From positions 186,001 through 250,000 of the forward strand of contig NZ_CP013633.1 in the NCBI RefSeq assembly GCF_001664485.1: a DNA stretch of 64,000 nt, read 5' to 3'. This document shows, piece after piece, positions 1-8,256 of this stretch (positions are counted from its first letter, which is position 1; each line of letters starts with the position of its first letter). The position numbers and the translations under genes are program-made. The notes below the pieces were generated by a model. The model searched no databases, had not been told where the DNA came from, and saw only the letters and a list, made by a program, of their open reading frames with translations. This DNA is from Rhizobium sp. N324 (GTDB lineage Bacteria; Pseudomonadota; Alphaproteobacteria; Rhizobiales; Rhizobiaceae).

Positions 1-140
1 GAGCTTCAATTCGATCAACTCGAAACTTTCGGCCATTTGAACGGGTGGCGGAAAAAAACGCCAGCGATTGCGCCGTGATTTCGTAATGGTTCTGCCTATT
101 TGCTGAAGGCGGTCGGCCGATTCGAATGCTCCATCAGTCC

Positions 141-415
141 TCAACTTACCGGCAGCAAGGACTGCAGGTTCGATAGCTTCTTTTCGTGGATGAGGATATA
201 CGGATCCTCGAACTCTACCCGCATCTTGTCCTGGTTGGCGACGAAGTAGGGGCTGAGGTGCGGGTCGAATTGCATGCGCGCGAAGACTACGAGTTTGGTC
301 TCGGCGGTCTTGGCTTCCTCGACGAAATGGCACTCTCGTTGCTAACCTTCTCCATTGCGTCGACGAGGAACGGCCGCGCAAGGTCGATGCCACGCTTCGG
401 GTCCATCGATTCATC
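141..415 (-). pseudogene. GroEL chaperonin fragment (internal deletion, frameshift)
   Basis: On the minus strand this reads as a middle piece of the 60-kDa chaperonin. One frame carries MDPKRGIDLA followed directly by [15 protein letters not shown], so the stretch that normally separates these two GroEL segments has been deleted. A frameshift follows, and a second frame gives [11 protein letters not shown], then [20 protein letters not shown] and [20 protein letters not shown], ending at a TGA. The equatorial ATP-binding parts and both ends of the protein are missing, so it cannot make a chaperonin. It is probably debris from one of the several groEL copies rhizobia carry. The identification is secure because several consecutive GroEL signature segments appear in order. 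Confidence 0.88.
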
Positions 416-664
416 CCGGACGCTCCCGCCTTGCGTAATAGACTGGATTTTTCATTTCTGCCTGGGTTTCAAACCTGTCTCGCCGTGGTGTTGCTGCATC
501 CCGTCCTGCCCCGGCTTTTGGTCCTGCCAGGCTCGCGCTGCCCGCAACGGCTTTGCCGTCCTTCACTTCGTTGCGGCCCTGCGGGTGCTGGCCGCACTTG
601 CAGCCTGGCTTTTGGACCGCCGTAGCAGGTCGCGATGGCCGCGACCTCGAACGGAGGTTCAGAG
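416..664 (+). promoter_or_regulatory. Structured GC-rich leader of ardC
   Basis: No gene is supported here. The stretch is rich in short inverted repeats, and a near-identical 12-base direct repeat (GGCTTTTGGTCC at 513-524, GGCTTTTGGACC at 607-618) brackets a segment that could fold. It ends in a good ribosome binding site (GGAGG) ahead of ardC. A role as a leader controlling early expression after transfer is inference only. Confidence 0.35.
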
Positions 665-1585
665 ATGAACAGGCAGCAATCCAATCAACGATCCGATATC
701 TACAGCCGCATCACCACCAAGATCATCGCCGATCTCGAACAGGGCGTCCGTCCATGGACCAAGCCATGGACGACGGGAGGCTGGACAGCCGAGGTCAGCC
801 GGCCACTGCGCCACAATGGCCAACCCTACACCGGCATCAATGCTCTGCTCCTCTGGTCTGAAGCCATCGCCCGCGGCTTTGCATCACCAAGGTGGATGAC
901 GTTTCGCCAGGCAATCGAGCTCGGCGGCGCCGTCCGCAGGGGCGAAACCGGCACGACCGTCGTCTTCGCCAGCTCTTTCATCCGCGCCGAGACGACGGAG
1001 ACAGGCGCCGAAATCGAACGCGACATCCCCTTCCTCAAAACCTACACCGTGTTCAACACCGACCAGATCACCGGCCTTGATGGCCTTGCCCATTCCATCG
1101 CGCCTGACCAGGATTGGATGAGCCGCATCGGTGCTGCCGGCCGCTTCTTTGCCAATACCGGCGCCCTGATCCGCCATGGAGGATCGGCGGCCTATTATGC
1201 TGCTGCCCGTGACTACATCCAGATGCCGTGCTTCGACGCCTTCCGGGACGATGCATCCTATGTCGCCGTTCTCAGTCACGAGATGACGCACTGGACCGCT
1301 GCACCGCGAAGGCTCGATCGGGATCTCAGCCGTTATGCGAAAGACAGGAGCGAACGCGCCCGCGAAGAGCTCATTGCCGAACTCGGCAGCTGCTTTCTCT
1401 GCGCCGATCTTGGTATCGTCCCCGAGCTCGAACCACGCCCCGACCATGCAAGCTATCTCGATGACTGGCTCAAGGTTCTCGGCAGCGACAAGCGTGCCAT
1501 CTTTTCAGCGGCAGCTCATGCCCAGCGCGCGGTCGACTATCTGCATGACTTGCAGCCGGACCTCAACGAGGAGGAGGCGGCGTGA
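665..1585 (+). CDS. ardC: ArdC-family antirestriction protein
   Basis: A 306-residue ArdC-type protein. The family has an N-terminal domain that binds single-stranded DNA and a C-terminal zinc metallopeptidase-like domain, and protects incoming plasmid DNA from restriction. Residues about 10-130 match the N-terminal domain (DIYSRITTKIIADLEQG, then RPWTKPW and NGQPYTGINALLLW). The zinc motif HEMTH lies near residues 205-209 in the context SHEMTHWTAAPRRL, with a following EELIAELGS that supplies the third ligand. The chosen ATG follows GGAGG; a longer reading frame upstream is not needed. It is a normal early-expressed gene of conjugative rhizobial plasmids and fits the transfer genes beside it. 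Confidence 0.93.
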   Translation: MNRQQSNQRSDIYSRITTKIIADLEQGVRPWTKPWTTGGWTAEVSRPLRHNGQPYTGINALLLWSEAIARGFASPRWMTFRQAIELGGAVRRGETGTTVVFASSFIRAETTETGAEIERDIPFLKTYTVFNTDQITGLDGLAHSIAPDQDWMSRIGAAGRFFANTGALIRHGGSAAYYAAARDYIQMPCFDAFRDDASYVAVLSHEMTHWTAAPRRLDRDLSRYAKDRSERAREELIAELGSCFLCADLGIVPELEPRPDHASYLDDWLKVLGSDKRAIFSAAAHAQRAVDYLHDLQPDLNEEEAA

Positions 1586-1695
1586 GCCGTCTCCTTCTTA
1601 GCCACCCGGACGCCGCCCACTGCCGCGACCCGACGGCCGCAAGCTCCTATCCCGCGAACCAGCGTCTAAAATCGTCAGGCATTGACCTCGCGCAG

Positions 1696-1878
1696 CTAGT
1701 GGGGCGTGTTCACCGGCATATTGAAGTGACGCGCGAAGTATTCCGACGGCGTCGTCATGCGGCCCGTGGTGAGAACCAGCGCATCCCCTCGACCGTCGAT
1801 GCTGAAAATCACGCGACTGTGCAGGCTTGCAACCTCCTCCGGCAGATCCTCCCTTAGCATCGCGATGGCGGAAGCCAT
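1696..1878 (-). CDS. Short unrecognised protein, possibly a fragment
   Basis: A 60-residue reading frame starting MASAIAMLREDLPEEVASL and ending FARHFNMPVNTPH. The same frame stays open for about 30 codons upstream (residues such as DIVLVRPRRT) back to a stop near 1975, without an ATG, GTG or TTG start. The composition looks coding and it may be the 3' end of a decayed gene. No family was recognised. It lies on the strand opposite to ardC, next to the LuxR-type remnant. Confidence 0.35.
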   Translation of the reverse strand: MASAIAMLREDLPEEVASLHSRVIFSIDGRGDALVLTTGRMTTPSEYFARHFNMPVNTPH

Positions 1879-1987
1879 CGTCCGCCGAGGGCGAACGAGA
1901 ACGATGTCCCGCGCGAACGAGTCGTCGTGCGTAGCATCGAGAGAAGCGTTGATGACAGCGGGTCGTCGGATGATCTATTTGGAACTA

Positions 1988-2220
1988 GCAAAAAATATTG
2001 CTTTGATAAATTTGCGCTGACAGCTTTGGCCGCGGCCTCAACACGAGCGGGTGCCTGCAGCCGCTGGCGCGCATTGGAAAGATGGAGGCGGACGGTTTGA
2101 ATGGATAAGTTTCAGTCTCCTATGGATAGCACCGTCACTATCGCCGTCGGATAAAAGCTGCAAACAACGTCTTTCCTGTTTCGTCAGATCCTGCCTGGGA
2201 TTAGCGATCTCTCCGTCCAA
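1988..2220 (-). pseudogene. LuxR-type helix-turn-helix gene, frameshifted
   Basis: The first frame gives LTKQERRCLQLLSDGDSDGA, the first helices of a LuxR/FixJ-type DNA-binding domain. The recognition helix and end of the domain (TVRLHLSNARQRLQAPARVE, then AAAKAV) are in another frame, so a frameshift near 2105 breaks the gene. The upstream sensory or autoinducer domain is missing as well. A LuxR-type regulator beside transfer genes recalls TraR-like control of other rhizobial plasmids, but too little is left to say whether it belonged to that group. Confidence 0.75.
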
Positions 2221-2648
2221 ACGCGTTGGACCCGTTCATGAAATCTGTTTTCGCTTGGCGCGTAATGCCGGATAGACACTGGAGAGCCAACCATCGGCGC
2301 CCTCACCGGTAGGTCATGTTCCAGCCGAGTTCGCCGGTGCGCAACGCGCTCCATATGCTGAGCGGCGACGGAGATAGGGAACGCACGGGCGGGGGCAGTC
2401 GGTCCCGCCTCCCTTGACGGCCGCTATGCTGAGGCTCCTGCGGCTGCCCTTGTTCCGCCCTTAGCGTGGCGAGAATTCCCGAAATCCGCCTGACGGCGCC
2501 GCTATGCTGATTTCTCCGATACTCTTCATTGTTTGATTGAACCCGCCTGCGGGCGGGTTGCCCGATCGTCCCTGATGGCTGCCGGCAGCCATGCGATCGG
2601 GAGTTGTGAGTGATTCGCCATCTCGCCTCATCAATCATCGAAAATCAG
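2221..2648. repeat. Non-coding stretch with three short direct repeats and a GC hairpin
   Basis: No gene is supported. The octamer TATGCTGA occurs three times at 2354, 2425 and 2503; the last two copies sit in the longer CCGCTATGCTGA. A perfect GC-rich hairpin (AACCCGCC-TGCG-GGCGGGTT) spans 2540-2559, downstream of the repressor gene on the minus strand; it has no T-run, so a terminator role is uncertain. Confidence 0.4.
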
Positions 2649-3020
2649 TCAGTTTAACCCCGCATCCTGGCTGGTGCGGAAAGAACTCAGCTTGCTCAGG
2701 AGGTCCTGCGAGATCTCGAATTGCCGCGCCGTTCCCCGGCCCATGGAGTTCTTCCCCATCGTCTCCAAAAGCATTCCCCGCTTGACCAAAAGGTCGACCG
2801 TCTCCTTCACGCCGCTGCGTGTCAGTTCGGTAATCTCAATTATATTAGAGAGGGTTAGCTTCTGATGGGCCTGGGTCATCGTATAGAGGATCGTCATCAT
2901 GCCGATCTGCTTCAGCCTCGCCTGCGGGGTCTCGTCCTCCAGCGGATGGTCGAGGATCTCATGGAGAATGAGTCCCGAGAAGGCAAGGTTGTGCCATTGC
3001 GTTTTAATCGCGCTTGTCAT
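2649..3020 (-). CDS. rctA: Winged-helix repressor, RctA-like regulator of plasmid transfer
   Basis: A 123-residue protein with a MarR/winged-helix core: the helical stretch LTLSNIIEITELTRSGVKET and the wing LLVKRGMLLETMGKNS. It sits alone and divergently from the virB operon, as rctA does on symbiotic plasmids of R. etli and S. meliloti, where a winged-helix RctA of similar size represses the virB and tra genes. The assignment rests on size, fold and position, not on an alignment. The ATG at 3020 is preceded by an AT-rich intergenic region that contains the TATACT-N13-TAGT motif also found upstream of traC/traA and of the DUF1173 gene. If correct, this protein is the off-switch for the whole transfer region. 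Confidence 0.68.
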   Translation of the reverse strand: MTSAIKTQWHNLAFSGLILHEILDHPLEDETPQARLKQIGMMTILYTMTQAHQKLTLSNIIEITELTRSGVKETVDLLVKRGMLLETMGKNSMGRGTARQFEISQDLLSKLSSFRTSQDAGLN

Positions 3021-3028
3021 GTCATTTA

Positions 3029-3051
3029 ACTATGTTATATACGACAGTATA
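3029..3051 (-). promoter_or_regulatory. Candidate operator, TATACT-N13-TAGT, copy 1
   Basis: On the minus strand the rctA-like/virB intergenic region reads TATACT, 13 bases, TAGT. The copy also contains an imperfect inverted repeat around GACA (TATATAC/GTATAAA on the plus strand, 3036-3053). The same motif with identical spacing occurs at 16095-16117 and 23355-23377. It ends 9 bases before the repressor's start codon, a position suited to autoregulation and to control of the divergent virB operon. Confidence 0.55.
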
Positions 3052-3118
3052 AACGCGGGCAGGCAGATTGAGTCTCCCGAAACGCAATAGGGCGCCATCG
3101 TCTCGAAGGATCCTGTTC

Positions 3119-3655
3119 ATGAAAAGCCTTCTCCTGAATTCACTGCTTACGGTCTGCTTCGTTGCGCCACCCTATCTTATTTTCGGCAGTAACGCGCGGG
3201 CCGAGGATTGGGGATGCCAGGTTATCCTATGCCTTTCCAATCCCGGCGGGCCGACGCAATATGCCGAATGCCGGCCGCCGATCCAGAAGCTGTGGCGGGA
3301 GCTTGCCGAGGGGCACTTATTCCCGACCTGTAGCGGCGTCGGTTTTCAGAGTTCGCGGCCGGGCTATGAACCCTATTATTGCGATGCGGGGTACAAGCTC
3401 ACGACTGATAGCGGTCGCGGCGGTCGGCAAGCAACCTGCGTGTCGACATCGCCGCAGCCGGTGAGCAACAGCCTCTGCTGGGATGGGAACGACTATACTT
3501 CCCGCGACAATTCGGTCCTGTCGCCACATTGGCAGCGCGTGGACGGGCACCGCCAGTGCATGGGCTATCCGATAAGTCGTCCGAATGTGCGATCGCAGCC
3601 GCACTATGTCGATGTCACCATCGACGGCGCCGGTAAACAGCGCGTTTGGTATTGA
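3119..3655 (+). CDS. Exported Cys-rich protein at the head of the virB operon
   Basis: A 178-residue protein with a signal peptide (MKSLLLNSLLTVCFVAPPYL, cleavage likely after the following NARA). The mature part has eight cysteines spread along its length, beginning EDWGCQVILCLSNPGG, which suggests disulphide bonds in the periplasm. The start at 3119 follows AAGGA; the longer open frame from 3068 would bury the signal peptide. It ends 3 bases before virB1 and is therefore probably the first gene of the operon. Proteins of this kind accompany type IV secretion loci, but I know no function. An accessory role in the periplasmic part of the apparatus is a guess from position. Confidence 0.75.
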   Translation: MKSLLLNSLLTVCFVAPPYLIFGSNARAEDWGCQVILCLSNPGGPTQYAECRPPIQKLWRELAEGHLFPTCSGVGFQSSRPGYEPYYCDAGYKLTTDSGRGGRQATCVSTSPQPVSNSLCWDGNDYTSRDNSVLSPHWQRVDGHRQCMGYPISRPNVRSQPHYVDVTIDGAGKQRVWY

Positions 3656-3658
3656 CCG

Positions 3659-4327
3659 ATGGGTGTTGCATTCGTCGAAATCGCGCAAACCTGTGCGCCG
3701 ATGGTTCAGGTCGAGACGCTGGCCGGCATTGTCAGCCTCGAGAGCCGGTTTCAGCCCTTCGCCATCCGCATCAACACGGGCCCGCCGCTGGCCGCTCAAC
3801 CCGTATCGAAGGCGGAGGCGATCGAGGTTGCCACGTCCCTGATTGCCGATCGCCAGGATATCCAGATCGGCCTTGGCGGCCTTGGCATCGAGCACCTTCA
3901 GAAACTAAAGCTATCCGTCGCCGACGCCTTCGATCCCTGCCGGAACCTCAAGGCCACGGCCACGCTTCTCGACGGATACTACCGCGCCGCATTACGCGCG
4001 GGGGATCCGGCTCAGGCCGAAAGGGTGATGCTCCAGTCCTATTATGGCCGCGATGATCCATCCCTCGGCGCCATGGCCAAATATGACGAGCAGGTACGCC
4101 AGGAAGCAAAGCAGTTATCGCCAACGCTTGCCTCGCTCACCATTGGCGAACGCGCTGACCAGGCCGGGTCGGGCGGACAGCCACAGGATGAGGTGGTACC
4201 AGCACTTCCCGAACCACCTTTACAACCCTCCCAAGCCGTCGAGGCCCCATCCTGGGACGTGTTCAGCTCAAGGCGGCAATCCTCGGTTCTCGTTTTCCAA
4301 AATGATCGATCGGAGCAAAGTGAATGA
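3659..4327 (+). CDS. virB1: VirB1, lytic transglycosylase
   Basis: A 222-residue protein with a lytic transglycosylase-like domain in its first ~150 residues: the catalytic glutamate lies in LAGIVSLESRFQPFAIRIN, followed by a degenerate GLGG segment and the structural region around DAFDPCRNLKATATLLDGYY. VirB1 opens the peptidoglycan locally so the secretion channel can be assembled. The C-terminal ~80 residues are Pro/Gln-rich and probably flexible. No obvious signal peptide is seen at this start (MGVAFVEIAQTCAP), which is common for the short rhizobial form. The stop overlaps the virB2 start (ATGA), indicating translational coupling. Confidence 0.9.
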   Translation: MGVAFVEIAQTCAPMVQVETLAGIVSLESRFQPFAIRINTGPPLAAQPVSKAEAIEVATSLIADRQDIQIGLGGLGIEHLQKLKLSVADAFDPCRNLKATATLLDGYYRAALRAGDPAQAERVMLQSYYGRDDPSLGAMAKYDEQVRQEAKQLSPTLASLTIGERADQAGSGGQPQDEVVPALPEPPLQPSQAVEAPSWDVFSSRRQSSVLVFQNDRSEQSE

Positions 4328-4623
4328 TCTTCAAAGCCAGACTTCGCCCCCTTGCCGCATCCACGCTCATGGCGGCCGCCATTGTCATCTGCCTGGTCGA
4401 GCCAGCCTTCGCCCAGGCCGCCGGCATCGAAACCGTGCTGCAGAATATTGTCGACATGCTGACCGGCAATATCGCCCGTCTGCTGGCCGTTATCGCCGTC
4501 ATCATCATCTGCATTGCCTGGATGTTTGGCTACATGGATTTGAGGCGGGCCGGCTTCTGGATCATCGGGATCGGCGGCATTTTCGGCGCCACCGAGCTGG
4601 TCAATACCATCGTGGGGAATTGA
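4324..4623 (+). CDS. virB2: VirB2, major pilin
   Basis: A 99-residue pilin precursor. It has a long signal sequence ending in EPAFAQAAG, then two hydrophobic segments (about residues 55-72 and 78-97) separated by a short loop, the normal VirB2 layout. The mature protein would form the T-pilus/conjugative pilus. It overlaps virB1 by four bases and is followed six bases later by virB3. Size, topology and gene order leave little doubt. Confidence 0.92.
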   Translation: MIFKARLRPLAASTLMAAAIVICLVEPAFAQAAGIETVLQNIVDMLTGNIARLLAVIAVIIICIAWMFGYMDLRRAGFWIIGIGGIFGATELVNTIVGN

Positions 4624-4628
4624 GCGCT

Positions 4629-4967
4629 ATGGCGAGCATTCCGAGTCTCGAAGACGACACGTTGTTTCTCGCCTGCACGCGCCCGGCAATGATCGCTGGC
4701 GTGACGATGGAGGCGATGGGCGTCAACATCATGCTGACGACCATCCTTTATATCACTGCGGGATCAATCGCCTACGCGCTGGTCGGTATCGTTTTCCATG
4801 TCCTGTTTCGCGCGCTCGTCAAGCACGACCACAACATGTTTCGGATCCTCATTGCGTGGATCGAAACCCGCGGCCGCTCCCGCAATGCCGCCTATTGGGG
4901 CGGGGCCACGCTCTCGCCCCTGGCGCTCATCCGACGTTATGACGAAAGGGATCTCAGCTTTGTCTAA
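4629..4967 (+). CDS. virB3: VirB3, inner-membrane protein
   Basis: A 112-residue protein beginning MASIPSLEDDTLFLACTRPA, a typical VirB3 N-terminus (LFxACTRPAM), followed by hydrophobic segments at about residues 35-60. VirB3 is a small inner-membrane partner of the VirB4 ATPase. The longer open frame starting at 4044 is an artefact; the ATG at 4629 lies just after the virB2 stop. The 3' end overlaps virB4 by about 29 bases. Confidence 0.92.
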   Translation: MASIPSLEDDTLFLACTRPAMIAGVTMEAMGVNIMLTTILYITAGSIAYALVGIVFHVLFRALVKHDHNMFRILIAWIETRGRSRNAAYWGGATLSPLALIRRYDERDLSFV

Positions 4968-7326
4968 CATTGCAACGCTCCGGTCGCGCGAGCTCGGGCC
5001 CGAAACCTTCATCCCCTATGTCAGGCATGTCGACGAGACGACCATTGCGCTCGAATCCCGAGCGTTGATGACGATGATCGCTCTCGACGGCGTTTCCTTC
5101 GAGACATCAGACGTCAGGGACCTCAACGGCCTGCACCGCAGCCTGAACACGCTCTATCGCAATATCGCTGACGAGCGGCTGGCGCTCTGGACGCATGTGG
5201 TGCGCCGCCGCGACAATGCTTATCCCGAGGGACGCTTCGCCAATCCCTTCTCCGACGGTCTGAACGCGCGATACCGCGAGCGCATGGTGAGGGAAGATCT
5301 GTTTCGCAACGATCTTTACCTCACCCTTGTCTGGCATCCCGGCCGGGATCCTGCCGAAAAGGCGGCCAAGCTTCTCTCCCGGCTGCGCAAGGCCCGCCGA
5401 TCCGAAACCGAGCTCGACGGGCAGGCCCTGAAGCATCTGCGTGACCGCGTGGCTGATGTCGTCGCCGGCCTTCAGCGCTTCGAGCCGCGGCTGCTCACCC
5501 TTCACGAGCAGGACGGCATTCTGTTCTCCGAGCCGAGCGAAGTGCTCCACCAGATCGTCGGCGGCCGGCGGGAACCGATCCCGTTGACGGAGGGACGAAT
5601 TTCCTCGGCGATCTATTCCGACCGGGTCATTTTCGGGCGCGAGACCATTGAAATCCGTCACGAGGCCGACAGCCGCTATGCCGGCATGTTCGGCTTCAAG
5701 GAATATCCGGCGACGACGCGCAGCGGCATGCTCGACGCTATCTTGACCGCACCTTTCGAGCTCATCCTGACGCAGTCCTTCGCTTTCACCTCAAAGGCCG
5801 ATGCCCGCACAATCATGGGCCGCAAGCAGAACCAGATGGTCAGCGCCGGCGACAAGGCGGCTTCGCAGATCGAGGAACTCGGCGAGGCGATGGACGATCT
5901 CGAATCCAATCGCTTCGTCCTCGGAGAGCATCACCTTGCACTTGCCGTCTTCGCGCCCTCGGTCAAGGAGCTGACCGATCACATGGCCAAGGCGCGCACC
6001 TACCTCACCAGCGGCGGCGCCGTCGTCGCCCGCGAGGATCTCGGGCTCGAGGCTGCCTGGTGGGCGCAATTGCCGGGCAATTTCCGCTATCGCGCGCGCT
6101 CGGGAGCGATCACGTCGCGCAACTTCGCAGCCCTTGCTCCCTATCATTCCTATCCGACAGGTCAGAAGGACGGCAACGAGTGGGGACCGGCCGTCGCCAT
6201 GCTCAAGACCGCGTCCGGCTCACCCTTCTATTTCAACTTTCACCACGGCGACCTCGGCAACACTTTCGTCTGCGGCCCGTCGGGTGCGGGCAAGACGGTG
6301 CTGTTGAACTTCATGCTGTCGCAGCTCGAAAAGCACGATCCGCATATGGTCTTTTTCGACAAGGACCGCGGCGCGGATCTCTTCGTACGCGCGGCCGGCG
6401 GTACTTATCTGCCGCTGAGGAATGGTGTCGCCACCGGCTGCGCGCCGTTGAAAGCACTGGAATTCACTGCGGAAAACAAAATATTCCTCACCGGTTGGAT
6501 CGCCAAGCTGGTCCGGTCCGGATCTGGCGAACTATCGATCACCGAGTTGCGCGATATCGCCTCGGCGGTCGACGGGGTGGCGGACCTGCCGGTGGAGCGT
6601 CGCTCCATCGGCGCCCTGCGCACCTTCCTCAACAACACCGATCCCGAGGGCATTGCCGCACGTCTCAGGCGATGGGAGAAGGGCGGGCCGCTTGGTTGGG
6701 TCTTCGACAACGAAGCCGACGATATTGGCATCGGCGCCAGGTTCATCGGCTACGACATGACCGATTTCCTTGACAACGAGGAGATCCGCACGCCGTTGAT
6801 GGCGTACCTGTTCTATCGGATCGAGCAGCTGATCGACGGTCGGCGCATCATCATGGTCATCGACGAGTTCTGGAAGGCGCTGCAGGACGATGGTTTTCGT
6901 GATCTCGCCCAGAACAAGCTCAAGACGATCCGCAAGCAGAACGGTCTTATGCTGTTTGCGACACAGAGCCCGCGCGACGCAATCGTATCTCCGATCGCCC
7001 ACACAATCATCGAGCAGTGCCCCACACAGATCTTTCTTCCGAACCCGCGCGGCGACCGCGCCGACTATGTCGACGGCTTCAAGCTGACGGAGCGCGAATT
7101 CGAGCTCGTCTCGCGCGAACTCTCCGTCGAGAGCCGCCGGTTCATCGTCAAGCAGGGGCACAACAGCGTTGTCGCCGAGCTGAACCTCAACGGCTTCGAT
7201 GACGAACTTGCCATCCTCTCCGGCCGGACCGCCAATGTCGAGCTTGCCGATGCTATCCGTTTGGAGATCGGCGAGGGACGGGAGGACTGGCTTGCCGTGT
7301 TTCATCAGAGGAGGAAGACAGCATGA
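4939..7326 (+). CDS. virB4: VirB4, secretion ATPase
   Basis: A 795-residue ATPase that powers pilus assembly and substrate transfer at the inner membrane. The Walker A motif GPSGAGKT is near residue 446 and Walker B (IIMVIDEFWK) near residue 637, followed by the TIRKQNGLMLFATQSPRDA segment typical of the CagE/TrbE/VirB family. The N-terminal ~200 residues match the VirB4 N-domain (GPETFIPYVRHVDETTIALE). The ATG at 4939 overlaps virB3; a TTG at 4960 (giving a start close to SNIATLRSRELG) is an alternative. The stop overlaps the virB5 start by four bases. Confidence 0.95.
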   Translation: MTKGISALSNIATLRSRELGPETFIPYVRHVDETTIALESRALMTMIALDGVSFETSDVRDLNGLHRSLNTLYRNIADERLALWTHVVRRRDNAYPEGRFANPFSDGLNARYRERMVREDLFRNDLYLTLVWHPGRDPAEKAAKLLSRLRKARRSETELDGQALKHLRDRVADVVAGLQRFEPRLLTLHEQDGILFSEPSEVLHQIVGGRREPIPLTEGRISSAIYSDRVIFGRETIEIRHEADSRYAGMFGFKEYPATTRSGMLDAILTAPFELILTQSFAFTSKADARTIMGRKQNQMVSAGDKAASQIEELGEAMDDLESNRFVLGEHHLALAVFAPSVKELTDHMAKARTYLTSGGAVVAREDLGLEAAWWAQLPGNFRYRARSGAITSRNFAALAPYHSYPTGQKDGNEWGPAVAMLKTASGSPFYFNFHHGDLGNTFVCGPSGAGKTVLLNFMLSQLEKHDPHMVFFDKDRGADLFVRAAGGTYLPLRNGVATGCAPLKALEFTAENKIFLTGWIAKLVRSGSGELSITELRDIASAVDGVADLPVERRSIGALRTFLNNTDPEGIAARLRRWEKGGPLGWVFDNEADDIGIGARFIGYDMTDFLDNEEIRTPLMAYLFYRIEQLIDGRRIIMVIDEFWKALQDDGFRDLAQNKLKTIRKQNGLMLFATQSPRDAIVSPIAHTIIEQCPTQIFLPNPRGDRADYVDGFKLTEREFELVSRELSVESRRFIVKQGHNSVVAELNLNGFDDELAILSGRTANVELADAIRLEIGEGREDWLAVFHQRRKTA

Positions 7327-8024
7327 TCCGAACAGGAACGATGCGGCCATTGTTTGTATCGGCCGCTCTTTTGGCGTCGGCGATGCTAGCATGGGCGCAG
7401 GGCATCCCCGTCATCGATCAGACATCGATCGCCAAGCAAATCGAGAGCATCACACAGCTGAAGTCCCAGCTCGACGCCTTGAACCAGCAGCTCCAACAAG
7501 CCCAGCAGCTCTACGGCTCGCTGAACAAGATCACCAACATGGCCGACGTCGCCAACCTGTTGAACGATCCGTCGATCCGCGAGGCGCTTCCACAGGACTT
7601 CAACGCGATCGAGGGGCTGCTCAAAGGTTCCGGCAGCGGTGTCTTCGGCAGTTCCGCCTCGAAATTCCGCCAGGATAATTCCAGCTATCGCACAGATGCC
7701 GACGATTTCTATGCCCAGGAGCTGTCGCGCATCCAGAACCAGAACGCCGGGCAGATGAGCCTCGGCCAGCAGATCTACGATGCGGCGACCAAGCGCATCG
7801 ACGGCATCGATGAGCTTCGCCAGAAAATCTCAAGTGCTGCCGACGCCAAGGACATCGCCGATCTGCAGGCCCGCCTCCAGGCCGAGACCGCCTTCTTGCA
7901 AACCGACGTCCTGCGCATGCAGGGCCTGCAGATGGTCCAGCAGGCTCAGGTGCAGGTCGATGACCAACGCAAGGCTGAGGACTGGCGCAAGCGAATGGAC
8001 ACGATGGGAGCGGCGCTGAAATGA
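7323..8024 (+). CDS. virB5: VirB5, minor pilin
   Basis: A 233-residue protein with a signal peptide (cleavage near AMLAWAQG) and a long, mainly helical mature part rich in Gln (QLDALNQQLQQAQQLYGSL), the normal VirB5 structure. VirB5 caps the pilus tip and is needed for attachment to recipient cells. It overlaps both virB4 and the downstream lipoprotein gene by four bases, so translation along the operon is probably coupled. Confidence 0.9.
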   Translation: MIRTGTMRPLFVSAALLASAMLAWAQGIPVIDQTSIAKQIESITQLKSQLDALNQQLQQAQQLYGSLNKITNMADVANLLNDPSIREALPQDFNAIEGLLKGSGSGVFGSSASKFRQDNSSYRTDADDFYAQELSRIQNQNAGQMSLGQQIYDAATKRIDGIDELRQKISSAADAKDIADLQARLQAETAFLQTDVLRMQGLQMVQQAQVQVDDQRKAEDWRKRMDTMGAALK

Positions 8025-8254
8025 AGTGGCTTCTTTCTAGCGCAGCCATGCTTTTACTGGCGGCCTGCTCCCCACAGGCGGATAAGATTTACACCGTCGA
8101 TGAGCTCATGACGGACGATGGTCTGCTCGCTAGGATTATCGGCGAATGCCGTAACAATCCCGGAGAACTCCGCGATACGCCCAATTGCCGCAACGCCGAG
8201 GCAGCCGACGGCAAGCTGCGGCTGGAGCGGATGGGCAAATCGTTGGGAGGCTGA
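8021..8254 (+). CDS. eexN: EexN-like entry-exclusion lipoprotein
   Basis: A 77-residue lipoprotein precursor: MKWLLSSAAMLLLAACSP carries a lipobox (LAAC) with the acylated cysteine at residue 16. The mature part has a pair of cysteines in GECRNNPGELRDTPNCRNAE, the signature of the EexN/TrwH-adjacent family. Such proteins sit between virB5 and virB6 in many conjugative operons and prevent entry of a second copy of the same plasmid. It overlaps virB5 by four bases and ends two bases before virB6. The family is assigned from motif and position. Confidence 0.85.
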   Translation: MKWLLSSAAMLLLAACSPQADKIYTVDELMTDDGLLARIIGECRNNPGELRDTPNCRNAEAADGKLRLERMGKSLGG

Positions 8255-8256
8255 CG

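Noticed and set aside
186..668. 160-codon plus-strand frame at the left edge
   Set aside because: It is antisense to the GroEL fragment and runs through the ardC leader; no family resemblance.
1582..1857. Gene overlapping the ardC stop by GTGA
   Set aside because: The overlap looks like coupling, but the product has no recognisable fold and lies antisense to a better candidate at 1696-1878.
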